A stretch of 64,000 bases of DNA, from positions 1,296,166-1,360,165 of the forward strand of contig ML976664.1 of NCBI GenBank assembly GCA_010015655.1, written 5' to 3'. The DNA comes from Bimuria novae-zelandiae CBS 107.79 (taxonomy: Eukaryota; Ascomycota; Dothideomycetes; Pleosporales; Didymosphaeriaceae). The position numbers and the translations under genes were made by a program. The notes beneath the pieces are model-generated. The model did no database searches and was not told where the DNA came from. It saw nothing but the letters and a program-made list of their open reading frames with translations. Positions within the stretch are counted from its first letter, which is position 1. Each line of letters starts with the position of its first letter. Positions 12,500 through 25,924 of the stretch are shown here, piece by piece.

Positions 12500-12770
12500 C
12501 TACTTCCTTATCTAGTTAAATGCGATAAAAGGCCTGCCGTACGTCTAGCTTAGTAAATATCTTAGCACGGGCGAGCCTCGCAAGGGTCTCTTAAATAAGT
12601 AGGATAGGATAGATATCTTTCTTTATAATAGCGTTAAGCTTGCGATAGTTAATATAAAATTGCTACCCCCCTCTAGGCTTTTTAGTAAATAGTACTAGTA
12701 AGGCGTAGGGCGCGTTGCTATAAGTGATAACACTACGTTAAAGGTAGTCGTTTAGGTAATCCTTAATAAG
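12500..12770 (-). pseudogene. Gypsy reverse transcriptase fragment (RIPed)
   Basis: Minus-strand translation around 12,640-12,720 reads ALLVLFTKKPRGG, a stop where Trp or Leu is expected, then QFYINYRKL. This is the conserved RT block 'VKKPGG-LRFCVDYRALN' of Gypsy elements. Further RT-like, stop-interrupted sequence continues to about 12,250. Confidence 0.8.
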
Positions 12771-15700
12771 CTATAACTACTCTAGAGACATGCTATATAG
12801 TAGGCTTAATGTTAGTATGTTATCCGCGGTTAGCTTAATGTTGTAATTAACGCTATCGCGGTGTAGAGGTAGTACGTTAGAGTCCTTCTTTAAAAAGTAA
12901 GCTAGGGTAGCGCCCGTATAGCCTAGGAATAGTAACTTCTTTATAAGAAGCTGGCGGAGTTCTTTGTCTAGGTCTAGTGGGTCTATCTGGCCTAGCTCCT
13001 CCTTACGGTCTTAAATTAGCTTCTCTACTTTGTAAATACTAATATAGCTAATAACTATCTCTTTCTAACGCGTATTAATTATAAATACTATAGCTCCTAT
13101 AATATTAATTTTAAGGCCTGTCTTAGCGAGGTCCTCGCGGGAGACAGGTTTAGGGCAAGTTAGCTACTACTCTTTTAACGGTACCGCTTAGTAGCGGAGC
13201 TGCTCCTCCATCTTCGCTAGGTTCTTCTAGTAGGTACGACGCTAAGGGGATTGCTGCGATAAGCGGTAGATATACCGTATAATAGCCACGTTTATAAGCT
13301 TATTACGTTAGTTAGCATTTACCTAATACTTAGGATTAATTCCTATAGCTGTGCCCCGCGTTAGGATAATAATATCTCGTTTATAGTTAATCTATATTAT
13401 ATCTAGCTACTTAAGCATCTACTACCTATAGTTAATTTAAACGTTAGCTTCCTCGAGAAGCTTGCGGCCAACTATAAGGTTATAGCGGCTAGTGTCGTAA
13501 GGTATAAAGTGAGTAGTAAGGCGGTGGCTATTTAGCACTAGGTTAGCCTAGAAGTGCTTATTTACCTGCCCATTTAGATAACTATTATATCTAGCTAGGG
13601 GAACAGCTTTTATACTTTTAATAGATACTTTAAGTCCCTTCTTAATTATATAGAGGTATTTAAAGTAGACTAGGACGTAACTACCTGCGCCTGTGTTAAT
13701 AAGAGCCTTTAACCTAATTGCTAGCCCGTTCGTTAAGATATAGCAGGGTAGAGTAAAAGCACTTCCGCTAAATAAGAGGTCTCGTATGCTAGCAGCTCCT
13801 ATAGGATTCTCTAAGAAGGAGACTTCCCCTAGAGTAATACTTTTCCTAATTCCTTATTAGAAGAGAGGAAGCCTTTGTCCTTAGCCTTATAGTATACCTC
13901 TTTATTAGCTTGCGGTGTTAAATCGCTGGCCTCTAACGCTTTCTAATTAATAGGGCTATTTAGGTCGTCTTAAGTAATATATCTTAACTTTTTATAGCGG
14001 TAGTAGGTAAGCTAGCTACTTAAAGCTGTGGTAGCGGCGCGCGTTAGCTATATGCGAGTAAGGGGCTATGCTAGTATTAAAGCGTACTCGCAAGACCTAG
14101 TGGCTAAGGTAGGAGTAGCCTTCTTTCGAGATTCTCGTTTGGCGCGCGCCGTAACCTAGGAGTCTATAATCGCTACCTCTCGTGCGAGGTCGCGGGCGAT
14201 GTTAATAAACTTAAAGTAATTATCTTTAAGGTAATAAATATTACAGCCTATATCTATACAGAGTTAATCTATAAGCTTCTTATAAAACTCTTTAACTTAT
14301 TAATTAGTAAATAGCTTGCGCTGCGTTGCAAGGTAAAAGAAGTCTACTTAAAAGCTAGCAAACTTAGCTATAAAGCGGAGGCGTAGTTAGATAAATGCCT
14401 AACAGGCCTTCTTCTCCTTATGTAGGTCGCCAAAAGCTTGCTCCATTATATCTATTATAAATTTGCTATTAATACGTTCGCCACCGTCTCGTAGAGCTCT
14501 AATTAAAGTTATAAGTTAGTCACGGGCGGGATCCTCTGTACGTGTAGTTATATATACTACGATACGCTTTTAGGTATCCTCTAAAGTCTCTCCTATAAAC
14601 TAATCGCGGTTAGACCGAAGTTTATTCTCTATATAGGCCCTCTAGTGCTTAAAGGTCGTAGTTGTCTTGCCGTCTAAGAGCAGCGGAGGGTCTAGGAACT
14701 TAACTAAGCGCTAGCTTACGCCTAAAGAGCGTGTATGTAGACAAGTAATAGGCTTAAATAATAATAAGCGCAAAAAATATAAGTTATTAGGCTTGCTAGA
14801 CTTAGAGCTTAGCGGGTTGTTAGCGGAGGGGACGCTCTAGCTTAGGGTCTAAGGAAAGATTTAGAATTTAGTTATATAAGATTAAGTTACTAGTGTATTA
14901 GGGGTAGAGCCTGCTATAGCCTGTTTAGCAAGTTAAGCTTCTAACCTGTCTATCTTTTACTACGCTTAAACGAGGGCTCTATACAGCCCTTCGCCTTTAG
15001 CCAAGGCATTAGTAGCGATCTAGCGGTACATATGCAGTTATTGTCGCTCCACACTATAAAGAAGTAGCTAGCCAACTAGCTCTATAGTAATCTTTACTAG
15101 TTCCTGCTTAAAATGCTTAATCACGGCCTTTAGCGTCGCAGTAATTAGGTTATTACTAGTAAACGTGGGTAGCTAGGGAGGTTGCAAGAGGTCCTTATCG
15201 ATACCTTACTAGATATAAGCAAGTTTTAAGGAAGTGTCTTAATTGTGGTTTTCCTTAGTAATAGAGCCGTAGCTCTGGATTTCGTGTTCTTAGTAAATAA
15301 AGGGCTTAGATAGGTTGTACGCGCTGCCCAGTATCTCCTTTTCTAAGACTAACGCTATAAATAGGTGTTTTAGTGCTATTTTGTTAATACTACGGGTAGA
15401 GTAGCTAGTTATTAGTTCTCTAGTAGGGAGAAGGCGAGCAGGTAGTACTTAGGATAGTTAGTAGGAATAGGTTTCTCTCTTATAAAGGCTAGGGCTCTTA
15501 TAGCCCTCTTTGCGTAAGTAGTAGGTTGCCTGTATAGCACGTTTATTAAGTAAAGGGCGGTAGGCTAATTAGCTCTCTTAGCTAGCTATAACGTGCTGTT
15601 TTTAAACTGCGTCCTTTAACTCCCTTTAAGTAGTACGTTACTTAGTAGTATTAGGACCTCTTATTACGGGTAATTATACTCTATAATAAACTAATAGCTT

Positions 15701-15821
15701 AGCGTAGTTATATAGTAGATTTTTTAAAGTAGTTATTATTAAGTCGTGCGCGCAGGCAGATCGAGCGGTTAACTTAATATTTTATTACTATCTCTAGCTA
15801 AGTAAAAAGATCTTAGTATAA

Positions 15822-16090
15822 TATAAGGACGGGCACAGGCTCCTGCATTAAGAGAGTAGATAAGGTAGGTTGGCTCTATTTTAGCTACACTAAGATAAGG
15901 AGACTGTAGGTACACAGGCCTGCGGCGTTTTTATGCGCTGCCGCTCGGCACGGAACATCTATCTATCCGAGATAGCTACACTGGGTGCGTGGGCAGCTGC
16001 GCCTAGGCGTGAGGCAGCTGCACCCAGGCGTGAGGCAGTCGCGCCTCTCACGCGAGGTCATGTGTCCTGCCGGCATGCCAGGCCGTCATA
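15822..16090 (-). repeat. 5' LTR of the nested Gypsy element
   Basis: 269 bp, pairing with 9,037-9,305. Its first bases read TATAAGGAC and its last CATA where the partner has TGTGAGGAC and TACA, so the terminal TG and CA were themselves changed by transitions. Followed by the target duplication ACTAT at 16,091-16,095. Confidence 0.9.
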
Positions 16091-16095
16091 ACTAT

Positions 16096-17476
16096 AATTA
16101 TAGCATGCTAAGGCGTTAAAGAGTTTATAATAGCGCTCTATAGGCTATCCTTAAAGTATAAGGTTTTATTTAGAGATCTACAATTTTTAATTAAAAACTC
16201 GCTTATTATAACTACCTTTATTAACTTTACTAAGGCAGACTATAATAACTAGTACTACTTAGACTATTAATATACTAATAATAGTTCTAGAAAAATATAA
16301 GAGGATTATAATTTATAAAGTGCACGAGGCAAGTTTATTAGTAAACGTAGCTAACTTTAGTAGCGTTCTAGAGATAACCTGCAGACTAACACACAAAGCG
16401 ACAAGAAGTGCTATATCTATAGCAAGATAGGCTATTAGTCTATAAACTATACGCTTAAGGAAAAAAGATAATCTAAAGTATAGTATATTATATACTATAA
16501 TATTATAGGTAAGTAAATAAAATTTATAACATTCCTTATTACGTAAGAAGGGGAAGAAGTTGACTAGTTCTTTAAAGAGGAGTAAGAAGAAGAGGAAAAG
16601 GAAAAGGACTAAAGACTAGTAGTTAAGTACTTTATAGATTAGGCTTTCCTACACTAGGTAACTAGAGATAACGTCTATAGGTATAAGGAACTTATAATAC
16701 TAATAACGTAGTTCCTTATTAAGGGCTACTACTTATAAATTACGTACTAAGGTATCCTCCCTAACACTAGTGCCTCTAATATATTAATAGCTAAAAAGGA
16801 GTAGTTTTAGACGCTCTAAACTAAGAATCTTATATTAATTTTAAATATATTTACTACTAGAAACGCATTAGTTTAATTTAGTAAAAAAAGTATTACTATA
16901 TTAATTAAAACTACGCACGTGCGTATAAAGATTAAAAAAATTAAATTTAAAGTTTTAAATATACTAACCCTATTCTTCCTTTATCTAAAAGACATAGATT
17001 GGTTGCACGTATACTTTAATAATACTATAAATTAGCTAGTATAAGGAAAAGTAACCTTCTTAGTAATTTATAAATAAGGATATTTATAGTTTTACTTAAG
17101 CAAGATAGAGCACGCGCAGGTATTTTTTATAAAAACTAAGCTTTAACGTCTATATTAGAGGTTTAGGCACCTAGCTATTAAATAGCTAATATAACTACTT
17201 AAATATACAAAGTATAATAACGTAGATAAATAGTTACTTTATAAAATCTAAAAGTTTTACTACTATTACTAAGCACACGATTTAGCGCTATAATAATTTA
17301 AATTCTAGCTAAAAGATAATTAGAAATTTAACTTTAAGATTTTTATAAATATAATATACCTAAGTAAAAAGCTAGTACTTTACGTAATTAATTTAGTTAT
17401 AATTTTTAATAGCGCTTAATTTCTATAATCTATAAGTGTAAAAGACACCTAGAAGGTAACCTATTTACTATAAATT
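16096..17476 (+). pseudogene. Old Copia: gag end, zinc knuckle, protease, integrase start (RIPed)
   Basis: The plus-strand frame carries a zinc-knuckle relic (KKCYIYSKIGY, 16,401-16,455), an acidic linker, then FTTRNALVQF and the integrase start with LQRLYQRFRHLAIKQL. The expected Cys pair of the integrase zinc site now reads Tyr (KFYYYYQ near 17,260), which is what G-to-A changes in Cys codons give. The second Copia interrupts the frame at 17,476. Confidence 0.75.
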
Positions 17477-17652
17477 TGTCAGATAAAAAGCATATCAAGT
17501 TCGGAGGATCAGGGGTAGCCCGAAAAAGGCCGGGGATTAACCAAGAACACACAGAACCTGCCAAGGGAACCCCGTAGACAGGCAGAACAACCTAATATAT
17601 TAATTTAACCCCCCGAATTATTAGGACATTTATTAAGACGTAACATCTAATA
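17477..17652 (+). repeat. 5' LTR of the second Copia
   Basis: 176 bp, starting TGTCAGATAAAAAGC. The last bases read CTAATA where the partner reads CTAACA, a CpA-to-TpA change in the terminal CA. Confidence 0.9.
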
Positions 17653-19449
17653 ATTAAGAGTCTCACTGCCTTAACAAGAGCGAAAATGGCAACCTAAAAC
17701 CTAAATTAAACTAACGGAATAATTATTCTTCGCGATAACACTAAATACTATAGCTAGCTTAACTAACTACAAGCCCGCTGCGTCGCATACAATATATAGG
17801 CGCAAGTCGACCCTAATTTAGCAATTACCCTACTTACGGAGCCATTTAAGCCCGAGCTACCTAAGACGATAGACTATACGCTAGCCGCAACCCTTCTAGA
17901 CGGCGTCTTACTATTAAGACTATCTAAACTTTCGTCTGCTGGACTAAAGAGCTATAAAGAGGATTTAGACCTCTATAAACTCCGGATGGAGAAATACAAG
18001 ATGCAGTACATAAAGTATAAAACCAAAGTCGCAAGTTTATAGCAGATCGTAGTGTTTATCTAGTTATTAGTAGCACTGTATTTACAACGCACTTGCTATC
18101 TCCTAGATACTACTATTAAAGAATAGATCACAAAGCTAAAAGTAAAAGTAGGAGTTACCTCTAAGTTCAAATAAGAGCAAGCGCGACAGCGATACTATAG
18201 CTTATTAAAGCCTCTACGTATAGTAAATAACTAGGACACATGGCTTACCAAATATAATTATGCTGCAATAGAGGCCAAGACACTAAACGTGTCCAATACT
18301 ATATAATTTAATCCTGTGGCTGTAGACTTTATGTTAGCAGTAAACAAGATAGCTCTAGTATAGGCTATAACCTTCCAATTAAATGGAAAGGACCTACCCG
18401 GCATGGACCAAAAGGACATGATAGGACGTTTCCAAGAATATATAATGCTAAATTATCTAATAACGCGAAATAGAAGCTAAAAGGCAGCGTTTATAATAGA
18501 AAACTTATCTTATCTTGCTAAAAGTAGCTAAGCTGCCTAGAGCATGTAAGGGGATCCCTAACATGCAGAAATAGGAAACTCTTAGGGTATAAAATAGGGT
18601 AGACCCCAATATTAACGTATAGCTGTGAAGGATAATAATCGTGCACCTTTAAGCTCTTTAAACCCTTAACAAGGTAGTAGTAACTCCGCTAAAGCGGACG
18701 CTAATTATAGTAAACCTGCTAGAGTAGGCACTAATAAAACCGCCAAGTGCCTGGCCTGCAATATAAGACACCCTATTAGGGAATGCTTCTATCTCTACCT
18801 AGACAAAGCACTAGAATAGTAGGAGCTAAACTTAAGAATAGCTAAATATATTGCTCTAAAACAAGAGCACGATGTCGATTTTTAAAGTCTACTAAGAGCT
18901 TAAAGCAGACCTAGAACCAAGACTCTATCCTTTAAGAATTCCTATACCCCAACTCTAGAGATCACTAATTAGTGACTAAATAGAAGACAGATTTTAAAGG
19001 TGTAAGCCGCCTATTCTGCGACCTTTACTATAGACTAATTTGACTATCCTTTTCGGCGTTCTTTTATCCTTAACTTAGGCTCGACGTGCCACATCACGAA
19101 CGACCCTAACTGGATTTAGAACTATTAGCTACCTACATAAGGCGACTTTATATAGGCAGGCGACACTTAAATCTAGGTAAAGGGATACGGAACTATTATC
19201 TTAAACCTGAAATATAAACAGGGAGCTAAAAGACTAGTACTACATAACGTAGTAATATGCCTAAACATGCTATGTAACCTAGTCTCCTTCCGAGTGCTAA
19301 GGCAGAAGGGATTTTAGTAGGATACCTAATTAGAGCCTACTGCCCTAAAGCGACTAAATAGAATAACTATTAGAGAGCTTACTAAAATTTATAGATAATA
19401 AGTATTAGAATACTAACCCGTGCACTATGCAGCGCACTATACGCATTCC

Positions 19450-20320
19450 TATAATTCTTAAACGTAATAATAACCTTAAAGAGTATTAGCCCTCCTATGG
19501 CACAAAAGGCTCGGTCATCTAGGACCCGCCGTAATTAAGCACCTAGTGCAGCGAGCTAAGGGGGTGCGCGTTAAGGGAATTACAACAGTAGAGTATAACT
19601 TATATAGAAAAGTAAAGATGCGAAGGCAGATAAGCCGCGCACCCAGGATTAATAAGTAAGAACCCGCAGAAAGGCTTTTTATTAATTTCTACACCTACGA
19701 ATTACTATCGTTTAACAAAGAGAAGAGCCAGATGCTCATTACGGACAGATATTCCAGTCTCTAATAGGACTTCTACTTCACGGATAACCGAACGGCAAGA
19801 TTAATTATTAAGACATTAATAATCTTCTTCGGATTTCTTAAGAACCAATATGACATTACTCTAAAAGTTATTAAAACGGACAATAAGATCACCATAGTTA
19901 AACCCGAAGTTAAGTAGTAGCTAAAAAGCCTAGGCATAATTATTAAGCCTTTAGCACTAGACACGTAAGCTTAAAATGGTGGCGCTAAACGCTTAGGGGG
20001 CGTAAATAAAGAAAAATCTCGCGTAATACGTCTGGACGCAAACCTTCTATAGGAACTCTAGCCTAAAATTATAAGAGCTAGAGTGTATCTATATAATTAA
20101 ACGCCAAACTACACAAATAACTAAAAAACACTATACGAGATATTCTTCACACGAGTATTACTAGCTAATAGGATTGTTACGTCTATTAAGAAACTAAACT
20201 TAGCCTACCTAAAGGCGTACGGATGCAAAGCATTCGCTATAATAGACGATACCTACTGTGGAAAATCAAGACTACAACGACTCGACCCCAAAGCATGGAT
20301 TGGATACCTTATTGGATACT
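19450..20320 (+). pseudogene. Second Copia: integrase (RIPed)
   Basis: The plus-strand frame shows RLGHLGPAVIKHLVQRAKGV, then FINFYTYELLSFNKEKSQML and ITDRYS (core with the first Asp). It continues with IKTDN and an NGGAKR-like block, then LKAYGCKAFAI. This is the order of a Copia GAG-pre-integrase and integrase core. The protein is broken by several TAG/TAA codons. Confidence 0.8.
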
Positions 20321-20989
20321 AGTCATTAAATATTTACTAAATATAGATACTAACGCTGGTTAAGGTCATCAGCACGCGAGACGTCGTATTTAATAAAAAT
20401 ATAATCTTTAACAGGAAGATAGAGGATCTAATAGATAACGTTATGCACAATACGCTAGCTAAAATAGCTACATATATAAAGATAATTAAGCTACCACTAC
20501 TAGTGCACTAACTAGAAACCAAATTATTCTACGAAGACGATGTCGCAGAAAACGAATCACCCACAGAGGACGAAGTAGACCCACCGGGCTACTATCGAGG
20601 AAGGAAGATCAGAGATCACTACCTAACACTACCTTTAACTCTACTACCTACAGCTCTGCTAGCACAGCTAATAATAGGGGAAAATACAAACCTACCCGAG
20701 ATTACTTTATCTAAGACAGTCCCCTAGGCAGCAGCTTTCATGGCAGGAACGAAAGTAGGAAGGGTTAGAAAACACAACAGGAATACGATTAATAAAGCCT
20801 AGATAAAAAGACTACTAGCGAAGGGCGTTAAAATTTACCGATTATAATTACCTCCGCCACCTACTTATAAAACGGACCTTAACTAACATCTAATAGGAGA
20901 ATTATTCCGGGAAGCGCAGCAATCGCATCTAGATAGTTATAAAATTACCTAATCCTGGATGGAAGTACCGTACAAGATAGTAAAGGCAA

Positions 20990-22340
20990 TAGGCTAACAA
21001 ATCCTAGACTGCATATAGGTGTATGTGTATAAGTTTAATAAATATTACCAGTTTATCAAGTGCAAAGCGCGACTGGTAGTTAGAGGAGACTAATAACGTA
21101 ATATAACCTCTTAGGACACCTACGTAGCAATATTAGCTAGAAGATCCTTCCGCTTACTTATAGTAATTGCTGCTAAATATAACCTCGAACTTATATAATA
21201 TAACGTTACTAACGCGTTTGTACACGTATTACTAAATTAAGAAGTCTACATGCGCATGCCGCCTAGATATTAAAAACCTGGTACTGTCCTTAAAGTCTAA
21301 AAGGCACTCTACGGACTGCGAATCTTACTACTTCTTTAGTAGAAAGAGTTTATAGCTACGCTTATTAAGTTTAGTTTCTAGACCGTGCCCTATAAGCCAT
21401 GCTATATAATTAAGGATAGTATTATTATCTTCTTCTACGTAGACAACATCATCATTGCGCACTACTAAGATAAAGCTAGCTAAGCTTAGCAAGTCGTAGA
21501 ATAACTTAGGAAAAAATACTTAATAACAGGCAGAGAAGACCTACTATAGTTCCTAAAAATTAAAGTAATTAGAGATTAGCAGAACTAACTTATTTAACTC
21601 TCCTAGGCCGCATACTATAACAAAATTAGCTAGCTGGTTAATAACTAAACAATCCGACATGACACCCTAATAGGCATAGGGGAGCTTAAGCCGAGAGAAG
21701 GGCTGGCTTTACTTATAGAGATTAACAAATACTAACGTAAGATTGGATCACTCCTATATGCAGCTGTCAGTACCCGACTAGATATTATATTCGTAACCTT
21801 AAGGCTAGCGAGATTCTTATTAAATCCTAGTCTAGAACATTATCATGCGGCTGACTAAGCCCTGCTATACCTTAACAAAATAAAGTAGAAGACACTTTAA
21901 CTTAGAGGAGGCAAATCCTTATAGGTAGCAAGTAATGCCTTATTTGCGGATAACACTCTAGACCATAAGAGCTTGTAAGGCTACGCTATTAAGCTATTTA
22001 ATAGCCTTATTATATAGCGTGCAAGCAAACAAGACACTATTACTACGTTAACTATAGAAGCTAAGCTCCTTACTCTGGCGCAAGTCGCAAAGGAAGCTAT
22101 CTTTATATTAAGATTAATAGAGGAACTAAAAGTTCAGCTACCTAGCCCTACTATTATAATCTAATGTAACAACTAGTAAACTATTTAGCTAGTAACGCAG
22201 GAGATCTCGAAGCTGCATACAAAGCTTCGACACGTTAATATATATAATTACTAGCTCTGATAGGAAGTAACTAGGGGAAGGATAAAGGTAGAATACACTA
22301 AATCTATAGAGATAATTATAAACGGCTTAACTAAAGCACT
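20990..22340 (+). pseudogene. Second Copia: reverse transcriptase and RNase H (RIPed)
   Basis: The RT block at 21,015-21,090 reads YKFNKYYQFIKCKARLVVRG. The region near 21,750 reads LLYAAVSTRLDIIF followed by LRLARFLLNPS, the conserved stretch before Copia RNase H. Stops interrupt it throughout. Confidence 0.8.
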
Positions 22341-22509
22341 TTTAGTAAATTAGTGGCAGAACTTCCTGAAGCAACTAGGACTGGTGGAGGTAAAGAATTA
22401 AAAGGTAGCTAATAAAGCACCTTTAGAGGAGATTTAAGACTAGCTTAATAACCTCACCCTTGTCTAATAACCTTGGCCATGGCTCGAACGGCTCCAAGCT
22501 GAGGGGGTG

Positions 22510-22685
22510 TGTTAAATAAAAAGCATATCAAGTTTGGAGGATTAAGGGTAGCCCGAAAAAGGCTAGGGATTAACCGAGAACACACAGAACCTGCCGAGGG
22601 AACCCCGTAGACAGGCAGAACAACCCAATACATTAATTCAACCCCCCGAATCATCAGGACATCCATTAAGACGTGACATCTAACA
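22510..22685 (+). repeat. 3' LTR of the second Copia
   Basis: 176 bp, TGTTAAATAAAAAGC...CATCTAACA, with the target duplication AAATT right after it. It is less RIPed than the 5' copy. Confidence 0.9.
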
Positions 22686-22690
22686 AAATT

Positions 22691-23170
22691 AATACATACT
22701 AAGGGCTACTAGATATTATTACTTATAATATAGATATTAACTTCGCATCTATTAAGTTTAGATTTAAAGTAAAGATTATAGGAATCACCTATAAACAGGT
22801 GCCAATAGAGGCTCACTAGTCTATTAGCAAGGTGGAAAGGTACCATGCACCTCTCAGACGCGCGTACGAGATCATGAGGGCAGAGCTCGACTCCAGCACC
22901 AGCGACGTTGCAGTGCTATAGATGGCAGTCAAGGCCGTTAACGACACCGCTGGCCCAGACGGACTTGTACCCACGCTGCTCGTCTTCGGCGCATACCCTC
23001 GGGTATCCATGGACTCGCCACCATCACCATCGACAATACGTCGCGCTGAAGTAATCCAGAAAGCGATGAAGGCGCTGCGAAGGGCCGTAGTAGAACGTGC
23101 AGTAAGTAACGCACTCAACACTAGGAATGGGCCAAATATAGATAAGTTACTCTTACTACCTCTATAGAGT
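22691..23170 (+). pseudogene. Old Copia: integrase core, low-RIP island
   Basis: This piece continues the integrase split at 17,476. From about 22,800 to 23,165 it is almost free of RIP and reads KVERYHAPLRRAYEIMRAEL, then MAVKAVNDTAGPDGLVPTLL and VFGAYPRVSMDSPPSPS, a well-conserved integrase segment of fungal Copia polyproteins. Only two or three TAG codons interrupt it. The DNA just left and right is heavily mutated. Confidence 0.85.
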
Positions 23171-23559
23171 GAGGTAATAGTATAGCGTAAGAAGAATAGA
23201 TAGCAAAGGCTATATAAGATTATTAATATAAAAGATTACAATGTTACTATAGATATAGTTAATAACCTAATAACGTTCTGATCTATAGTCGTAAAACCTT
23301 ACTACTAAGACACGACTACAGACGTAATTCTAGCCGTAGATAAAGGGGAAGAACTAACTATTGCTAAATAGTAGCCACTAGTAGCTACACAGCCGACCTA
23401 GCCTTGTAAGCGGGGCCGCCCGCCTAGATCTAAGAATAAGCGTACAGTGCAATACCTAATAAGGAAGGAGGAGGATAATTACGCCTTAGCTATTAAGCTA
23501 TATAATAATAGCGTAATTAACACCCTAGGCGCCCCTTTTAAAGCATTTAAAAAAAATTA

Positions 23560-24480
23560 ATAATTTTATTAGCTAAAAAGTATTTAGTTTTAAGCTATTT
23601 AACCTAACTATATATAATAGGTATTATATTTTTAAGTCGCGTATAGTTCGCGAAGTTAAAGGCAAGACTATAGTCTTATATAAGAAATTATAACTTATTA
23701 TTTAAGGCTATAATAATAAAGGTAAATATAAAATCTTAATATAGTCTTTAACTATCTAATAAGCTAGTTAGCGCTTAATACTAGCCCTAGCATTCGTATT
23801 ACTTACTAAAGGCATGTTTATAAAACTATGCGATATTATATAGGCATACTTATAAGTATAAACTAAGCTATTCTATACGATTTTAGCGCACCTGCCTAAA
23901 GAGCTTATAATAAAGTATTCTAAGAGTATAATTATTTACGTGATTAAGCTACTATATAGAATAGTAGAGGTAGGAGTTTACTAGTTTACTACGTACTAAA
24001 GATACCACTATAAAGAGCTTAATATAGCTATATCTATATATAATCTATGCCTCTTAATCACGAACGGAGAACTAGAAACGTCTAGTATAATAAGTTTGTA
24101 AATAGATAATACGCTTATAATTATAATATTTATATTCTTTAGTATAAAGGATGCCGTGCTCTAGAAAGCTAACTTCTAAGCTAAGCTAAAGGAGAAACTA
24201 TTTAAAAAGGTACTACTAGAGTTTAATAAATACACCTTTACGTTGCGTAGAGACGCTATTTAACTAACGTAAAAGGGGTAAGAAGCTAAAATTAATACTA
24301 TTAATTTAAAAGTAGTAGACTAAGTATAAAGATATATAGAGTAGCGCGCGCGCGGCGCGTATATTACTTTTATTTACTAACCTAAAGTATCTTTTAAACT
24401 TTTTATAGCTACGCAAATACAGTAACCTGCAGATATAAACTATAAGAAACTTAACTACTAGCTAAATTAATAAGCTAAGA
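23560..24480 (+). pseudogene. Old Copia: reverse transcriptase (RIPed)
   Basis: The stop-interrupted plus-strand frame contains SRIVREVKGKTIVLYKKL, LALAFVLLTKGMFIKLCDI and LQIDNTLIITIFIF. The last is the position of the RT catalytic motif, where an Asp now reads Asn (D-N instead of D-D). The mariner-like element breaks the frame near 24,485. Confidence 0.7.
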
Positions 24481-24779
24481 ACTTTTGTCGTGTGCAGAAA
24501 TACCCGAACAATTGGTTAGTGCGTTCGTCGCGTCGCGTGCGCTTAATTAAATCGCCAAAACCTACGAATTTTACGAAAATCCACGCCAACAAAGTATCTA
24601 TATGTATTTAAAGCTGTATATTTATAAAACAGAGATTATACTTACTATTCCTAGTGTATTAACCATAAATAGAGCGTTAGGGCTTGGTTAATATCCCCGA
24701 AGACGTTCGCGACGCCGCCCACTACTAATACTATTATAGTCGCCCCGTGGCTATAGTAGTAAGAAGAGGTCTCTAATGC

Positions 24780-25740
24780 TACAATTATTATTACTTAGCT
24801 AGAGGCAAGAAGATATTGCTACGCATGTAGGCGTCAGTTTAACGTCTATAGGTAATCTTAAGCAGAATATGTTAAAATATAGCTAGGTGACGAAACCACG
24901 ACTTTTTAAGCTTGGAGCTTCGTTAAAGCTTACGCCTAAGGATAAGGAGGCTCTTCGCAATAAGCTAATTCGCAGCAGGTGGATATATTAAAACAAGATA
25001 GCATACTAGCTATTTATAGAGCGCGGCAGGCACGTCTATTAATTAATAGTGTCACGACTAATTAAGTCCAAAGGATGGACTTAGAAGACCCTCTAGCCAA
25101 TTATAGTAGCGCGGAATAGTAAGCTAAGGGAGGTATATAAATCGGAGATGGCCAAGTATACAGCGGACGACATGGTGTGTATTAACGAAAGCCTATTTAA
25201 TAAGCAAACTAGCTGGCGTTACTACGCGTACGGTCCGATCGGTGCTAATAGACGATACTTTAGCAATATAAACAAAGGACGCACCTAGTCAATCCTGCCC
25301 GCGTATACCATTCATGGTTACCTACCTTGTACAGCGATTAAGCGTGGATACTTCAAAACCCAAGAGATTATTAACTAGCTAGTCATAGAGCTAATTCCAA
25401 CTTTAAAGCTCCGCTATAGCAACCGGACGATAGTTATAGTACTAGATAACGCCTTAACTTACATAAATCCTGCTGTTGCTGCTGTCCTTAAGGAAGCTAG
25501 TTATATTATCTAGTACTTGCCGCTATACTCGCCAGATTATAATCTAATTAAGCTTACTTTTGCAGTGCTTAAGGCATAGATCTAAAAGAATTATATATAT
25601 ATACGACATCGATTTGACGACTTTAGTGGCTTCCTAAGGGCGGCTATTATAGAGTCACACTGCGATCGCTTTGCGAGGGAACACTTTAAGCACTTATATG
25701 GCGGGCTCTATATTAAAGAGCTTAAGCTAGCGCGTATTTA
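24780..25740 (+). pseudogene. Mariner-type transposase (RIPed)
   Basis: The plus-strand frame reads KLGASLKLTPKDKEALRNKL, a partly degraded middle, then CINESLFNKQTSWRYYAYGP and IGANRRYFS, then ILPAYTIHGYLPCTAIKRGY. It continues with IVIVLDNALTYINPA (second Asp) and LPLYSPDYNLIKL at the position of the third catalytic residue. The first catalytic residue reads Asn-Glu where Asp-Glu is expected, and the third reads Lys instead of Glu. TAG codons replace several CAG and TGG codons. It cannot make a working enzyme. Confidence 0.8.
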
Positions 25741-25924
25741 AGAGGAGCTAAATTAGATAGGTAGATAATTATATAGGTGTTTGCGTTAGTAAGAGACTAA
25801 GTAAGTAATAAAGTGCATAGTGTTGCGCATAATAGAGCCTACTAAACAAGCTAATAGGATTTTACTAGGTGCCACCTGGTGAAATGTAATTAGTTTACCT
25901 AATATTTATAATGCAAGGCTTACT

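Larger units (their letters stand above)
9037..16090 (-). mobile_element. Gypsy (Ty3) retrotransposon nested in the old Copia
   Basis: The 269-bp direct repeats at 9,037-9,305 and 15,822-16,090 are flanked by the 5-bp target duplication ACTAT (9,032-9,036 and 16,091-16,095). A purine-rich tract on the minus strand lies next to the left LTR (about 9,307-9,318), so the element reads right to left and 9,037-9,305 is its 3' LTR. Minus-strand pieces follow in Gypsy order: a gag-like region about 15,700-14,100, reverse transcriptase about 12,760-12,500, RNase H about 12,000-11,200 and integrase about 10,560-10,300. A 408-bp solo LTR interrupts the RNase H region. Confidence 0.9.
17477..22685 (+). 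mobile_element. Second Copia retrotransposon, nested
   Basis: The 176-bp LTRs at 17,477-17,652 and 22,510-22,685 are flanked by AAATT (17,472-17,476 and 22,686-22,690). A purine tract GAGGGGGTG lies directly before the right LTR, so the element reads left to right. Plus-strand relics follow in order: gag with a zinc knuckle near 18,740-18,790 (CLACNIRHPIREC), integrase about 19,450-20,320, reverse transcriptase about 20,990-21,560 and RNase H about 21,750-22,340. Many TAG/TAA stops replace CAG/CAA. The insertion sits inside the integrase of the older Copia, whose frame resumes at 22,691. Confidence 0.9.
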
